In this document: positions 36,333 through 53,400 of the stretch, piece after piece
How the letters are laid out: the number at the start of each line of letters is the position of its first letter
Numbering within the stretch: position 1 is the first letter of the stretch
Notes under the pieces: generated by a model
Seen by the model: the letters and a program-made list of their open reading frames with translations, nothing else
Databases searched by the model: none
Told to the model about the DNA's origin: nothing
From: Stratiolaelaps scimitus
Taxonomy: Eukaryota > Arthropoda > Arachnida > Mesostigmata > Laelapidae
Assembly: GCA_019614645.1 (NCBI GenBank)
Contig: JABWDB010000003.1
Location: 23,149,001-23,213,000, forward strand
Direction of reading: 5' to 3'
DNA: 64,000 nucleotides
Position numbers and translations under genes: made by a program

Positions 36333-38158
36333 TCTAGTAAGGCGTTTATTCGGCTAGATCATTTTCGTTACATGTCTAAGTTGGAAATATAACATATGGC
36401 TTCTTTGTCTATTACATTCTCTGCTGCTGCGTCGTTGCCTCGTCATATCTACCATACTTTATCGTCGATTAGAAACTGCGCTCTGATGACTGCGAGACCC
36501 AGACTAATGTCCTTGTCGGCAATTTCTCTATATTGTGGTGGTTGGTATCTAGTCGTAGTCCCGCTTTAGGTCGAGGGTCTGACGCGAACGACTTTCGCAT
36601 GTATATTTTTCCCCCTTCGGCCCACAAGGCTAATGCTTTGTCCTGCTGTAAATAACAGCTGGCGGTGCGTGGGCTAGGTTCAGGGAAGCTTTTATGTATG
36701 TTGAAAACGACGAATTAGGTATCATCGTCTAAGGCAGTTTTGTCTAGGGACAATAGCGTATAGTCGGCCCTGTCCCCGTGTGCGTCACTAATTATTGTAT
36801 ATATTATTGTGTTTCACTTAAATTAATCTCCACACTCAACTAAATATGCTCAATTTTTGTCTTTTATAAACGATATGCATTTTTCTAGCCCGCAGGAGAC
36901 GTGTGCTTGTTCACGAAGTTTCAGTTATATGTTCATGGTCCAAATTAGATGAAATATTTCAGTAAATAAATCATGGCCAGACTCCTGCAAAAGGGTCGGA
37001 TTAAAGCGATCGTCTTTTTTTCCTTATATAACGCATCTCAGACAGGGTCGGACTGGCTATTGCTGACATCATAGCGGCCAAGCGTCTACGATCGGTTCTT
37101 ACGAATAAATAAATTGCGGATGTAATAAATTCGGTGATCGGGTTGCTATCGCCTACCTGATCGAATTGTTGCTCAACGTCTGCATTCATCAATGAACAAC
37201 AATAACAACAAGCTAGATTATTCTCCTTGTAAGAAGCGAAATGTAGATGTTCAATCAGTAGCATATTTAGCCATAATCTCTAGTTTACTTATCAGGGATT
37301 TATACCTATAATTCAATTTACAGCTACTGTATATCAGGTGCTTATATGTTCTCAGCCGCCACTTTCCCGTAAGCAAAAATGTCGAAGTAACTAACGGATG
37401 CGTCAGTGGAGCTACATAGTATGCACGTTTGCCGAGAGTACAAAGGGGCTATACCAAATAGACTTGCCCGAACTATTTGGCTGTCTTCGCAACTTAATAG
37501 AGAACGAATCAATCAATTCGCGCATAACCGTGTGGCTACCATTCGTTTTCACGGGTTGAACTCCTTCGGGGGCGAGGAGAGACTGTTGGACAGGCGTGTG
37601 TGGCCAGATTTATCGCCTCAGGGCCATTTTTCCCCCTCCATAAGCTTGCGTGATAAGCTGCCGAGTTAACACTATTCTATTGAACTATATCTGTGTACAG
37701 CTAGGTGACGATAGAAATAACAAAGTATACGGTACGATAGACCCGCACCTGTTCCATTTCAGTTCTACTGCGGATCTTGATGGCCTGTGCATGTACGCGT
37801 TGTATTATACATATATATGAAGAGAGTGGCAATTATTTACAGTTATTTGAAAGAGGTGTTACCATTGCATTCACTGTGTAGCACGCGTTCACCCGCCCGG
37901 CGTTCTCCACGTCGAGTATAAGCATTTCGGACTATCAAATCAATTAATTGATTAGGGTCGACGTCTGGCGGCTTTCTGCCGGCAGAATAATAATGTACAC
38001 AAACAATTTGGTCCCAGTAAGCGTTGTCGTCCGTATCGCCATTCGTCCGTCTTCGCCATTTCGTGTTCGAAGTCACGTTGTTGCGCGTCAAGTGATTGTA
38101 TGCTGTGGTGTGAATATTCCCATATAGGAATACCACCTCAAATACACATCCGACCACC
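33902..38158. other. Intergenic region between convergent EXTL3 and TTLL1
   Basis: No gene was supported. It contains (TA)n tracts at about 35299-35322, 35443-35467 and 36260-36326, and a candidate AATAAA at 36189-36194. It presumably holds both 3' UTRs, whose limits I cannot fix. Confidence 0.6.
36260..36326. repeat. Longest (TA)n microsatellite in the window (about 67 bp)
   Basis: An uninterrupted AT dinucleotide run of 33 units. Confidence 0.95.
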
Positions 38159-43313
<5,155 letters not shown>

Positions 43314-43756
43314 TGTGTTGATTTGAAGTTTCCACCCTTCCGATTGACACAAGCAGCTGTAGTAGTGTAATGCTCGTTCTTGGTCGAGCACAGTATTCGA
43401 GAGAGAATCTTAGCAAGGAACCTACGGTTCACCTGATCGCCTCACTTCGTTCTCAACATTGCTGCGTGCTGCCTTGACTAATGATACGATCGCTCAATGA
43501 TGCTGTATTCGCTGATCATGGCTTATAAACGAGCGCAGGTGAATTTAATGAAAGAACAAACATGAATAACAGTGTACCACTCGCTCCAGTATCTGTTCAC
43601 CGCTCATTTGAAGCACGAAGGCGTTTGTTGTTGACACCAGCCGTTTGATGATACCGACAACGACAACACGAGTAGAAACAAACGCCTATTCAAAGCAAAG
43701 CGAACGTGCACAGTAAATTGTACGAAGGGACTTGAGACCCAGTCAGTTGTACGGGC

Positions 43757-44026
43757 TCAGAAACGAGATGACTGCGGTACGGTGCTTTGCACCCGCTGTA
43801 CTGGCTCCACCTCACGGAGGTCAACATTGCGACGATGCGCTGTGAATGTCAAAGTCAGGGGTGTGCACACGGTCCCGTACGAAACCTTGAACAGGGCGGC
43901 TGAATTTGAAGCATCATTATAGCCGTCCTCGAAGTCTGCTGGCGTTAGATTCACTGTGGGTTTCTGCTCCTCGTTCGTCGGACCGACTGCTAGGTTCTGG
44001 GTAAGGGCCGGCTCGTCGTGGTCGGC
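43757..44026 (-). CDS. Unassigned open frame upstream of TTLL1
   Basis: A 90-codon open frame lies between an upstream TGA and a stop, with no ATG at its start. It has protein-like composition: PALTQNLAVGPTNEEQKPTV, NLTPADFEDGYNDASNS and ALFKVSYGTV. The region is GC-richer than its flanks. It may be a terminal exon of an unseen minus-strand gene, part of a degraded gene, or chance in the TTLL1 promoter region. I do not recognise it. Confidence 0.25.
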   Translation of the reverse strand, partial: ADHDEPALTQNLAVGPTNEEQKPTVNLTPADFEDGYNDASNSAALFKVSYGTVCTPLTLTFTAHRRNVDLREVEPVQRVQSTVPQSSRF

Positions 44027-44870
44027 TCATCTCGTGGACGAGGGCAACATCGGAGCGAACGGAGGGGGCTGTTGTTGCCAAACACCGGATGGTTCCACCG
44101 GCGGGGGAGAGTAAGAACTTGACGCATGGATTGCCTTCGCATAGGCTGAGCTCCTCACCGGGGACCTCAACGACGGTATCAGCACATAAGATATACTGTC
44201 ACCGCATTCGATGAACGATGTCGGAATATGTTTTTCTCTTGCGTATATATATATATATTGGTTGCGCGCTATTATTCACATAATATGATACGCCTCCTTC
44301 ACGCCAAGCATGGATCTCATATTGATTACTTCCTTGCAAAGTAGAATATTAGGGCAAACTTGCTACAAGACTCCACGTGACTATTTCTGGGTTTCGCAGT
44401 TATAATATTTACTGACAACATATGCTTTTACCTCCACATCGATATTGTCAGTTCGCGCTCAGGCCAGCTGCCTATCGGCAAGGAGTGGTCAACAAATACG
44501 TCATCCCCATAAACGAATTAACGCAGTTGTCCGACGATCCAACAGGCACCCTCATATGGATAGCCGACGACCTAAAAAGTATGATGGACTGCGGGTAATA
44601 ATATTCCCAGAGCGATGTCTTTCGTCAACATCCATTTCGAATGTTCCTACCGCGAACAAATGCCCTAGACCCTGGAAATGGTGAAATGCGTTTGTATTAC
44701 GCCGGCTATATACGTAGCGCCAGTGGGATCCTGGAAATCAACTGTGCAAACGATTCGTTGCACTTAGGTGCCGTGTATTTTATTTTTGCCACTCTGTCGA
44801 GCACGCTCCCGCGCCAAACGAAAAATCAACACCTGACTTCAAGAAGGCGAACTATATATTATAAGGTAAG

Positions 44871-44925
44871 GTAAAGGTTTTATTGGTTTATTAAAGGAGC
44901 TGCAATTTTACAATGCTTGAGCTCT
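44871..44925 (-). repeat. SINE-tail repeat copy B
   Basis: The minus strand reads TTGCAGCTCCTTTAATAAAC then CAATAAAACCTTTAC. It shares AAATTGCAGCTCCTTTAATA with 59084-59120 and TCAAGCATTGTAAAA with 17340-17389. Confidence 0.65.
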
Positions 44926-45488
44926 TTATAACCTATTGGCGTTACGATGCGACATCGCCGTGTTGCCCTCGAGCTGTCGGCCGCTTGCTCATACTTCACC
45001 GGGGACTGAATAGCAAAAAAAAAACAAAACAGAGAAATGTTTCGTGCAAATGCTGCAGCGGAGGTGAGGTTTTTTCGGTGCTATGAAAAATAGTGGTACA
45101 GATAACGGTCTAACCTCGCGGGTCCAATTCTAAATTTATAATGGATTATACATTACGAGCGGGGAAAGGTTTGTAGTGTTCACCTTGCTGTCACTTTGAT
45201 TATAGAGCCGTATGTCCTCGAGCCACTAAGTAGATGCGATATCCGCTGTCATACGATGTCCTTGTTATTGCCGAGCGAACAGTACACGCGAAAATTGAAT
45301 CAACTGAGACCGCAGTTGCGTTAGACCAACGATAAACTCACTACCTCTCTACGCGACACACACACATATGTTCGACCTCACTTCCCGTGACGTAATATTG
45401 TTCATTGCAGCGGTGTTAATCGTGCAAGGTTTTGATTTGGGCAAAAAGTTGCATTGTTTTATTGAGAAGATCTTCATTTAATAACAAA

Positions 45489-45523
<35 letters not shown>

Positions 45524-48500
45524 GAGCTTTAAATACTACCTATTTACGCGACGCATGCGTGCCGAGTTTCTTGGTTTCAGGCAAAATAAATCTTCTCTCC
45601 TTGAGTTCGTCACCTATCACATCAAACATTAGGTTAAACATTTCCTCATTTTTCATTATTTGCTACAGTAATTTTATGTCAGCAGTTTTCATCCAAGTTT
45701 AATACATACCCGGATAGCTGCTGCTGCCGCCGCCTAATGATATTGACCCTTCGGTGCCCTCTTCGTTTTTCGACTATCGTTCACTTCGTAACTATTCGAG
45801 GGGAACTTCTACTCAAGCACACCATACGCAAGGATAAAACTCGCTGAAGTTGGTGGCCATCTTAGGGGCCCGTATATTTTCACAAGAAAAAAAACGCCAC
45901 AAGAAGCAAATAGAAGCTATCGGTGAAATAAAATAGTTCACGTGAATATATACACACGAGGATAAATCCGTCAGAAACTCGAGTCATTCGGCCGATTACT
46001 CTACGTGAATAGTACGTTGTTGTAATCACAGTGAAGTGCAAGGAAATTATTACAGCAATCAACATTAAAGTACACTAATAAGCCGTGAAGGTCTTATTTT
46101 CAAAATATTAGAAAGCATCCGATGATCACTCACAAAATTTGACATTTTGAAATCGTCAATAAGCCGAATTCTATTATACACCATCCAGACACATATAAAC
46201 AAGTAATGTATAGAGAAATAGAAAGGTACAGTTATATGTTCTAATATATATGTAGAAGAAACAAGCAGACTGAAGCGGAATCGAATCTCGATTGACACCT
46301 ATATGAGTATAATATTCTTCAGACACGAACCATCAGGCAGTTGCGTACGGACAACGTTTGTATTTGATGATTCATCCACGCTTCATCCGTCAGAGCAAAC
46401 TTTTTTGGTAGGTAAGACCTTGTCAATGAGGTGAAAATTGCCAGTTGGAAAGGACAACCTTCACTCACCCATATATTTCCCCATATACTTTCAGCCCATG
46501 TTCAATATATAATATTGATAAAGAGAAGACCAGCGAAAGCTAGCCCGGCCAGCCATACAGTCATCGAGATATCTAGTGCTTTGTCACTTAGGCAGCGCAG
46601 CAGAGAACCCGAACAGGAGGAGATTGTAATGACAGAAAATGCCGAACAGTAAACCCACCTAATTTACTGGTGTTAACTGGTGTTAGTTTATGAATCTGTT
46701 TACGATTTTCTCTTGGTTTTTTTTGTGATGCCCACTATGCAAGCCAAGATAATTCAGGCAGCGCGGGTGAGCATCCACATGATCTGTATGAATGTCGTCG
46801 ATGTCGAAAAATATGAATACATAGTGTTGGCGGGTAATCTTTACCGGTTCAACACTGTGGCATGCTGTAAGTATACAAAACTACCGAATGAATAAGAAGT
46901 AATCGTGGAATATCACACGAGTATGTGGACTCTCGACGAACACGAACTCAATGTCTATTCTCTCTACATTCGAAAATCGGTATATATTATAACTTCTAAA
47001 TGTGTTTCGTTTTAGCTGTGTGCTGTGAGGTGATATTCTGTCAGTGCCGAATCGCGATATGGTCAGGAACTGACCACTTGAAAAGTGACGAAACTTGTCT
47101 AAAATGAGTAAACATCGTACACAACCGTAATTGAACGGTTGTCACTGTTATAGAAGAGACCTCGAGAGAATGATTCCTGCATGCGTTCCTGTAACACGCA
47201 AGATGTCATAATTATGTTGATGAGTGTAATTCAACTATCTTAGTGATTTGTCAGGTGGGGTGTAACGCGTCGCGAATTTGCACCGTCGGGTTTGATTGGA
47301 CAAAGCGAGAGAGAGAGAGAGTCCCAAAGTCCTCGTCTAGATTTCGCACAACATTGTTCAAGATTTATTGTAATGATCAGTAATTAATAAATAAGAGGGA
47401 GGTAGAGAGAGGTTAATACAACTTCAATATATATATATATATATATTTGCGCATAATGTTAAACATATGTCATTCTCTAAATAAGGGATCGTAATACAGG
47501 TAATTCTCGTGTCGGAGATTTTTTATGATGAATATATATATATATATATAATACAGAGTGCCTGTATAGGCTGCTGACAAATTCTAATGTAAACCGATAT
47601 TCTTTAAAACTTAACAGATCTCATTTTAAGTAAGCTCATTGCAGTTAGGTGTCGATGTTATCTCTGTTATGCCTGAACACATGTTGAGTAGAGCTGTTAG
47701 AAAATGATTTACACATATATATTTTGGTAACAATTAACAACAATCTCCCGTGAATCCCTATCAATTAATTAAGAAATTAGTAATTGTTAATTAATTAAGA
47801 TTATCCACATCCACCAAAATTTAAGACCCTTCTTAAGGAACGTTCCATCGGCCGCAGCCTTGGACCGCAGATTAAATATGTCGCAACATAGTTAATTTCG
47901 GGTGCGGTTCAGTTCCACTCTGTATTATATATATATATATATATCCGGACCAACTCAGAGTGAAGTTTAAGTGGGGCTTGAGTTTAGTGGGTAGGTCTGC
48001 CGCTCCACCAGGCAGGAGTCCCACAGTACCATGGCAAATACCTTAGCTGTAAGGCCTGGTCTGCATGAGCATTCTCCGTCATAAAAAAAAATATATATAT
48101 ATATGACACATCTATAATTTAATTGGTTAACACATAAAGCATCGCTTGAATCCAGCAGAGAATTAGCACGGCAACCGTCGCCCCGCTCGTCATTCTAACT
48201 CTCATCCACCCTTCAGCTCTGCTCTATAAGCGATGTGCCTATGCGGTATCCGGCTGTACTGGGACAAAAAACGAAGAACTGCAGCAATGTGTCCCCCCTT
48301 TTGTTTGTCAATGGTAGTTGATGGGAAGTTTGGCAAGGACATACATCGATCGATGCGCTCGCTATTCGCCATATTGCGGAGACTATTAATCAGTTCAATT
48401 GCAGGTCAGTTCGACGATAATAATTCGAATATAATACGATCATGATGTCTTTGCGATGAGATGCATTTGGGAATTTCCAAATTAACGGTGGCAGGCTGCA

Positions 48501-50290
48501 TCCACGATGGGACGACGACTCCCGTGTGCGTCCGTACCAACCGTATCTTGCAAAGGCGATATGGCGGGCGGTCTTTAGCCGCTATATGAGATGATCATAC
48601 AGTCAACTAATGGATCATAGACCCACTGGCATTTGAGCTATCATTTCTGTCGAAAGGCGCAGCTGTTTCATATCGCTCGCCTGTATAACCGGCCTATTAT
48701 GTTTCTGCACGTGGGCGTTTGACGCATCCTTCGAGAGGGAGTGTGCACTTTACTGCGCGGGATTTCCGCATCGGAGGCGATACGTATTTCTCTCTGGTTG
48801 CCGCGCGAGCGCGGGCTCCGCGGAGATGCCCCTTTGGTGGAATTGAGATATATAAAATAAACGCTCTCTATTCACATTATTGCATCTGCTGCTCAAGCAA
48901 ATGTATTTGGGCCTGTTACTGCCTTCGAACGGCGGAACGTCTACCTGCTTTTGACGATGGCCGGGCCATGGCAACCGCTGTATGATCCATTAGCTGTGAC
49001 CGTATTCGGGAATCTAAGGGCGAAATATTCTGTGCTGCGAAGTGAGAGGTCCTATTTTATTGCGGTCCCTATGAGACGGCGTTTGGCGAGACATCAAAAC
49101 GCTGTCTAAAAATATATATTTGACGAGCGTAAAAAATCCATGCGTCTGTCTGTATGTGTGCGTTCTCAGAGAGACATTCAAATGGATCACATTTGAAACG
49201 AAGCTTGATTTTCCTGTCTTCTCATAGGGGATTTATCGTTATGAGATATATTCTTTAACTGGTGGATTACTCGAGATTGGGTGCAACACATGACTCACGG
49301 GTTCAAAATATATTCAGTCTTTGAGGGGGTCTTGTCCTGATCGTCGTCCGCTGATAAAACGTGTTCATTGCAGCGCGATGTTTAGTTCACTGGAGCAATG
49401 ATTAAGTATTTGTCTTTGGTTGCACTGACGATGAATTTCTCAGTATGAGGAGCACGGCGCGGGGCGTTCGGTCCCATCGATCGACGAATATATTCTATGC
49501 CCGTCTTTTTCATTTAGAGATACATCAACAAAGGCTAGGGAATGGCTAAAAATGGCGAATTCGTGCATTGCATGGGTGACGCCGACCCGATCAGCTATGG
49601 ATCTCGTTTTGGCGGCGAAGTTTCTTACGGCTTAGCTGTTTTCGCCCCCTCAAAACTGTCTCCGTGAAGCAGATTCTTTAGCCACCCCGACCTCTGGCAT
49701 TCATATACCCACTGCATTTTTGCTCAGATCGTCGAAAACCATCCATTTTTGCCAAGATTAAACATACCTTCATTGAACGCCATTGTGAAGGTATGCAGTA
49801 ACATAGATAACACTCAACAACTCGGGACGATTTTTGAATCCATTTCCCATTCAATTATCTTTTGACGATTGCTGAGCTCCCACAGAAATACGCGAAGCGA
49901 TTTCGACATCATGGCCCCACAATGGAAACCAGGAGTTTTCCGCCAATGAGTTTAATATGGGTTTCACATATTCTCATCAAGGCCTCCAAACGTGCATTTT
50001 CAAACAATAAAGTTTATTAAATACGCTCATATTTGCCACCAACACGTAGTCTTGAATTTTTTAAAAAAATTATTATCTACATTCATAGAATAATATGTCT
50101 GGCTTTTCTCCGTTTGAAAAGCTGCGATTGGTCGATCCGTTTCCCTGCCGCTGTTCACCAAATAATCCTCCGTAGTGCACAGCTCTCAAACTCCAGTCAC
50201 GTACAGTAAATTCTCGCAAATCCTTTCCATCGGCCACCTGCGGATTACGCCTAGCGCAAAGGGTGAGTGCGTCTATACCCGATCTCGGAT
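44926..50290. other. Gene-poor stretch upstream of the secreted-protein gene
   Basis: No gene was recognised. It holds (TA)n tracts at 45491-45522, 47429-47447, 47531-47551, 47927-47944 and 48092-48104, and an A-tailed retroposon-like block ending near 48091. It also holds a block at 48253-48294 resembling 22909-22966. Open frames near 48719-48985 and 50073-50333 have no recognisable content. Confidence 0.5.
47945..48091 (+). mobile_element. A-tailed retroposon-like segment
   Basis: The segment is moderately GC-rich against AT-rich flanks and ends TCTCCGTCATAAAAAAAA, followed by (TA)n. A terminal A run joined to TA repeats is typical of a non-LTR or SINE 3' end, but no family match was recognised. 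Confidence 0.3.
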
Positions 50291-50297
50291 TCTCATT

Positions 50298-50307
50298 GTA
50301 TATAAGG
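50298..50307 (+). promoter_or_regulatory. TATA box candidate of the secreted-protein gene
   Basis: GTATATAAGG lies about 120 bp before the start codon, leaving about 90 nt of 5' UTR if transcription starts about 30 bp downstream. None of the other three genes shows such a box near its start codon. Confidence 0.5.
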
Positions 50308-50420
50308 CAAGACCTTTTCAGGCCGTAACACATCGTTCTAGTCGCCGTGTTGTGACAACCGATTTGCTGACTGCTGTAAGAGCATAGTACTCAGTGAGGG
50401 TTAGCAAACTTTTGCTGAAC

Positions 50421-50475
50421 ATGGCGTTCCTCGCCCTTCTCGCCGCCTTTGCCGCTTTCTTTGCAGGCCCCTATG
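50421..50475 (+). CDS. Secreted protein exon 1: signal peptide
   Basis: It encodes MAFLALLAAFAAFFAGPY plus one base, donor GTAAGT. Start context GAACATGG. Confidence 0.82.
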
Positions 50476-53400
50476 GTAAGTCCCTTTCGAATATGGCATC
50501 TTCGTATTCAAGTATATTTGAGAATCCGCAATATATGTGATATTTCTCGCGTACCAATCGACTGGGTCAGACGGCTACGTGCCTACCTGACTGGGAAGAC
50601 TGAGGTCGCTGGCTCGAGCACGCAACGATACGATTAAACTGCACTGTGTATGCCTAGAGATAAATGCATTATGACCTGTTTATGTCGACGTTTCGAAAAT
50701 GCTTTATAAACAGTGATCATGGCTACGGACCCGCCACCAACTACAACGTTGAACAAGTGCAATTGCAGCATCACACTTGAAAATAAGAAGATCAACGAAA
50801 CTCTGACTGCGCTCAAACAAATTAACACCACCACTGGAATGAATAGCACGCACCCGTATATCTGTGCCAACATAACCGTTATGTGAGTTGCGATTGGAAG
50901 TACACCATAGCTGAACTACACTGTCAAAACCATCATAGTCATTGCTATTATATTATTGTGTTGATGCTGATAGGCACGAATCTTGCCCCCGATGAAAAAC
51001 TGATGTCACAAACGCCGGGGTTTTTTCGGAGCGACGCGAGGGGTTCACCGGTAGAGATGTGTCTACGGATGCATGCTTATTTTCATGGGAATTTTTGTCT
51101 CTTTCCTAAAACGACAACGGCAACAGCAGCAGCAGCAACAAACGCCACGAATAATAACCGTTGTACAGCGAATTAGCAAAGTCGGTTGATCCCAATGGGA
51201 TCGTTGTTGAGGTAATCATTAACCTAATTCGCTAATTCGCACATCCGTTAACAGCATCATCCTGCTGGAGAACCCCAAGAGCAGGAACGGCGATACTTGT
51301 GATTACGAAGCGGATCCGCTTATTATAGCCATGAACGGTCTCAGCGTCAGCCTGATCGAGGTGGTTCGTACTGCGAATGAGTCGAACATCAACGAAGTGA
51401 AGAATTGTGAAACGATTCTTAATGAATGCCTTGGCCCGCTAACGGCACTCGTGTTTGCCGTTCCGGGTCTAGGAGGTGCTGCTCTTCGTGCCCCAGTCGA
51501 GCTGCTAGGGGCGACACTTGTCTTGATCACCGAGGCACTGGCAAATATCGTTGTCGGTGTTGGGACCGTGGTCAAAGGTCTCCTCGGAGGGATTTCCAGC
51601 CTTGTTATTGGTTTAACCATGGCCGGTTCTCAGTGCCCAGAGGTAAGTCTCGAGTCGTATGAGATGCATCGGAGGAAGAACGAGAGAGAGAGAGAGAGAG
51701 AGAGAGAGCTCATACGAATAGTTTAGAATTCGACAAGCGGGAATCCTCGAAAGAGAATAATCGAAGCATATGAGGGGCCGTACTAATCGACTAGGTAAAA
51801 AGTACTGTTTATTCCATCAGATTAGGGTGAAGGCTGAGAGATGATAGTGGGTTCTAGAAGAGAGCAGGTTTCGATTCAATTTATCAGCTAAGCTTCTTCT
51901 GTTTTTTGTTTATTGTTGCCAATTTATTCTAGATTCCACAACCTGTGATAGATGCCTGTCCGGGGTTGATCAAAAGCCTAACTGACATCATCCCGAAACT
52001 GGAAGCCGCTTATAAGGACCGGGCGACGGATGTGATAGTGGCGATCAAGTGTGTTATCAAGTACATCAAAGCACTGTGAGTTCTAATACTCCTAAATTTA
52101 GCATATTGTTGAGGGAGCTAGTTTCGATAACATGTTTTAAATACAGGAGTACTTAGTTCAGGTGGTCTGAGCAAGTTGTTCTCGCCTTCGTTTCTGCTGA
52201 ATACATCCTGCTCACCCTTATTGGTCTGTGGGATTACGTGATACCACAAATGCTTGTATGAAGCTGGATGAGCCATGGTAAATGATGTTATTGATGTTGA
52301 AAATGCCGCACTGACGAATATTCGGGCAGCATTAGTTTGGCTGAAGCCCATCTTAGGAAATTCATGTACACAGAACACACACACACACACCCAAACGTGA
52401 AGAGACCCGTCCAACTAGGATGCAGTACTAATAGTAGTACGCTGCTATCTGAACTCGAACTCGATAAAATCACGCCTGTGCTGAGAAGTGCTCCTACAAA
52501 AGCCTCCCTCACCCTACATGAACCGGTAAGTCACTCATTACTGCGATACAAGAATCATCGTGTTTTGCCTATGGAACTGTCAAAGAGTGGTTCCTAATCT
52601 CATACTAAGAGTTTGTCATGTTTATTTGAATTGAACATCTGGTCGGAGCGATTCTTTATCGTCTGCTAATATAATATTTAGGCGATTTAATCGTTATACA
52701 GGCTCCAGGTGGCAACATTCGTGCTTTTTCTAATAACCATCAATAAGAAAACATGTATGATGCTGCGGCTACGAGCGTGCAAGTTCGCGCCAGGAGGAGG
52801 CAGTTATTAGCAGTTATTAATTGGTGTGCCAAAGCACGATATAGCTTTCACATGAGCCAACAAAAGATGTTGAACTTACAGGACATACTCACATATTAGA
52901 TATAGCTGTGAAAAGTTGCAAAAGCTGAGTGGCAATATATGGCTGAGAGACTAAATTATCATTTGCCAACTGGAGGATTCGATATTTGTTAACCTTGAAA
53001 GACACAAATCATCACGCTTCTTATATTATGAGGCGCCAATAAATAGTTCTATCTATCTCCGTACAGCGTGTGAATCTCTCTCTTTCCCGGTGATATGTCA
53101 CGTGGTGGCTTTTACAAATTTGATCGATTTATCATTAATAATAATAATAATAATCATTGCAAAATAGACGCGCCCTCGCGTCACTGCGAGATGTCCTATC
53201 ACGCCACATAATGCTTTCCTTCGGAGCACAATAATATCTTATATATCCTGAGTGTCCACAAGTTGCGACGGCATTTGGCGGCAATTCCCTGACCAATGAA
53301 TTAATACCATGACACTTCAAAATCTAACCATTCTCGTTAGCAAATTCATCTGTTGTTGTTGTTGTTGTTCAAGCACGACTGCTAACTATATCGTACGTCG

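Noticed and set aside
37406..37669. Frame containing RRVWPDLSPQGHF, faintly like the WP-RSPDL-P end of mariner-type transposases
   Set aside because: The key RSPDL spacing is missing and no other transposase motif is present.
44454..44874. Two adjoining frames (reading for example YVIPINELTQLSDDPTGTL and NALDPGNGEMRLYYAGY) suggestive of a degraded retroelement
   Set aside because: A stop separates them and no family motif could be confirmed.
52419..52525. Open block in intron 4 of the secreted gene bounded by AG and GTAAGT (reads LLSELELDKITPVLRSAP)
   Set aside because: Its entry phase does not fit the phase-2 end of exon 4, and its composition differs from the other modules. It would need a different transcript.
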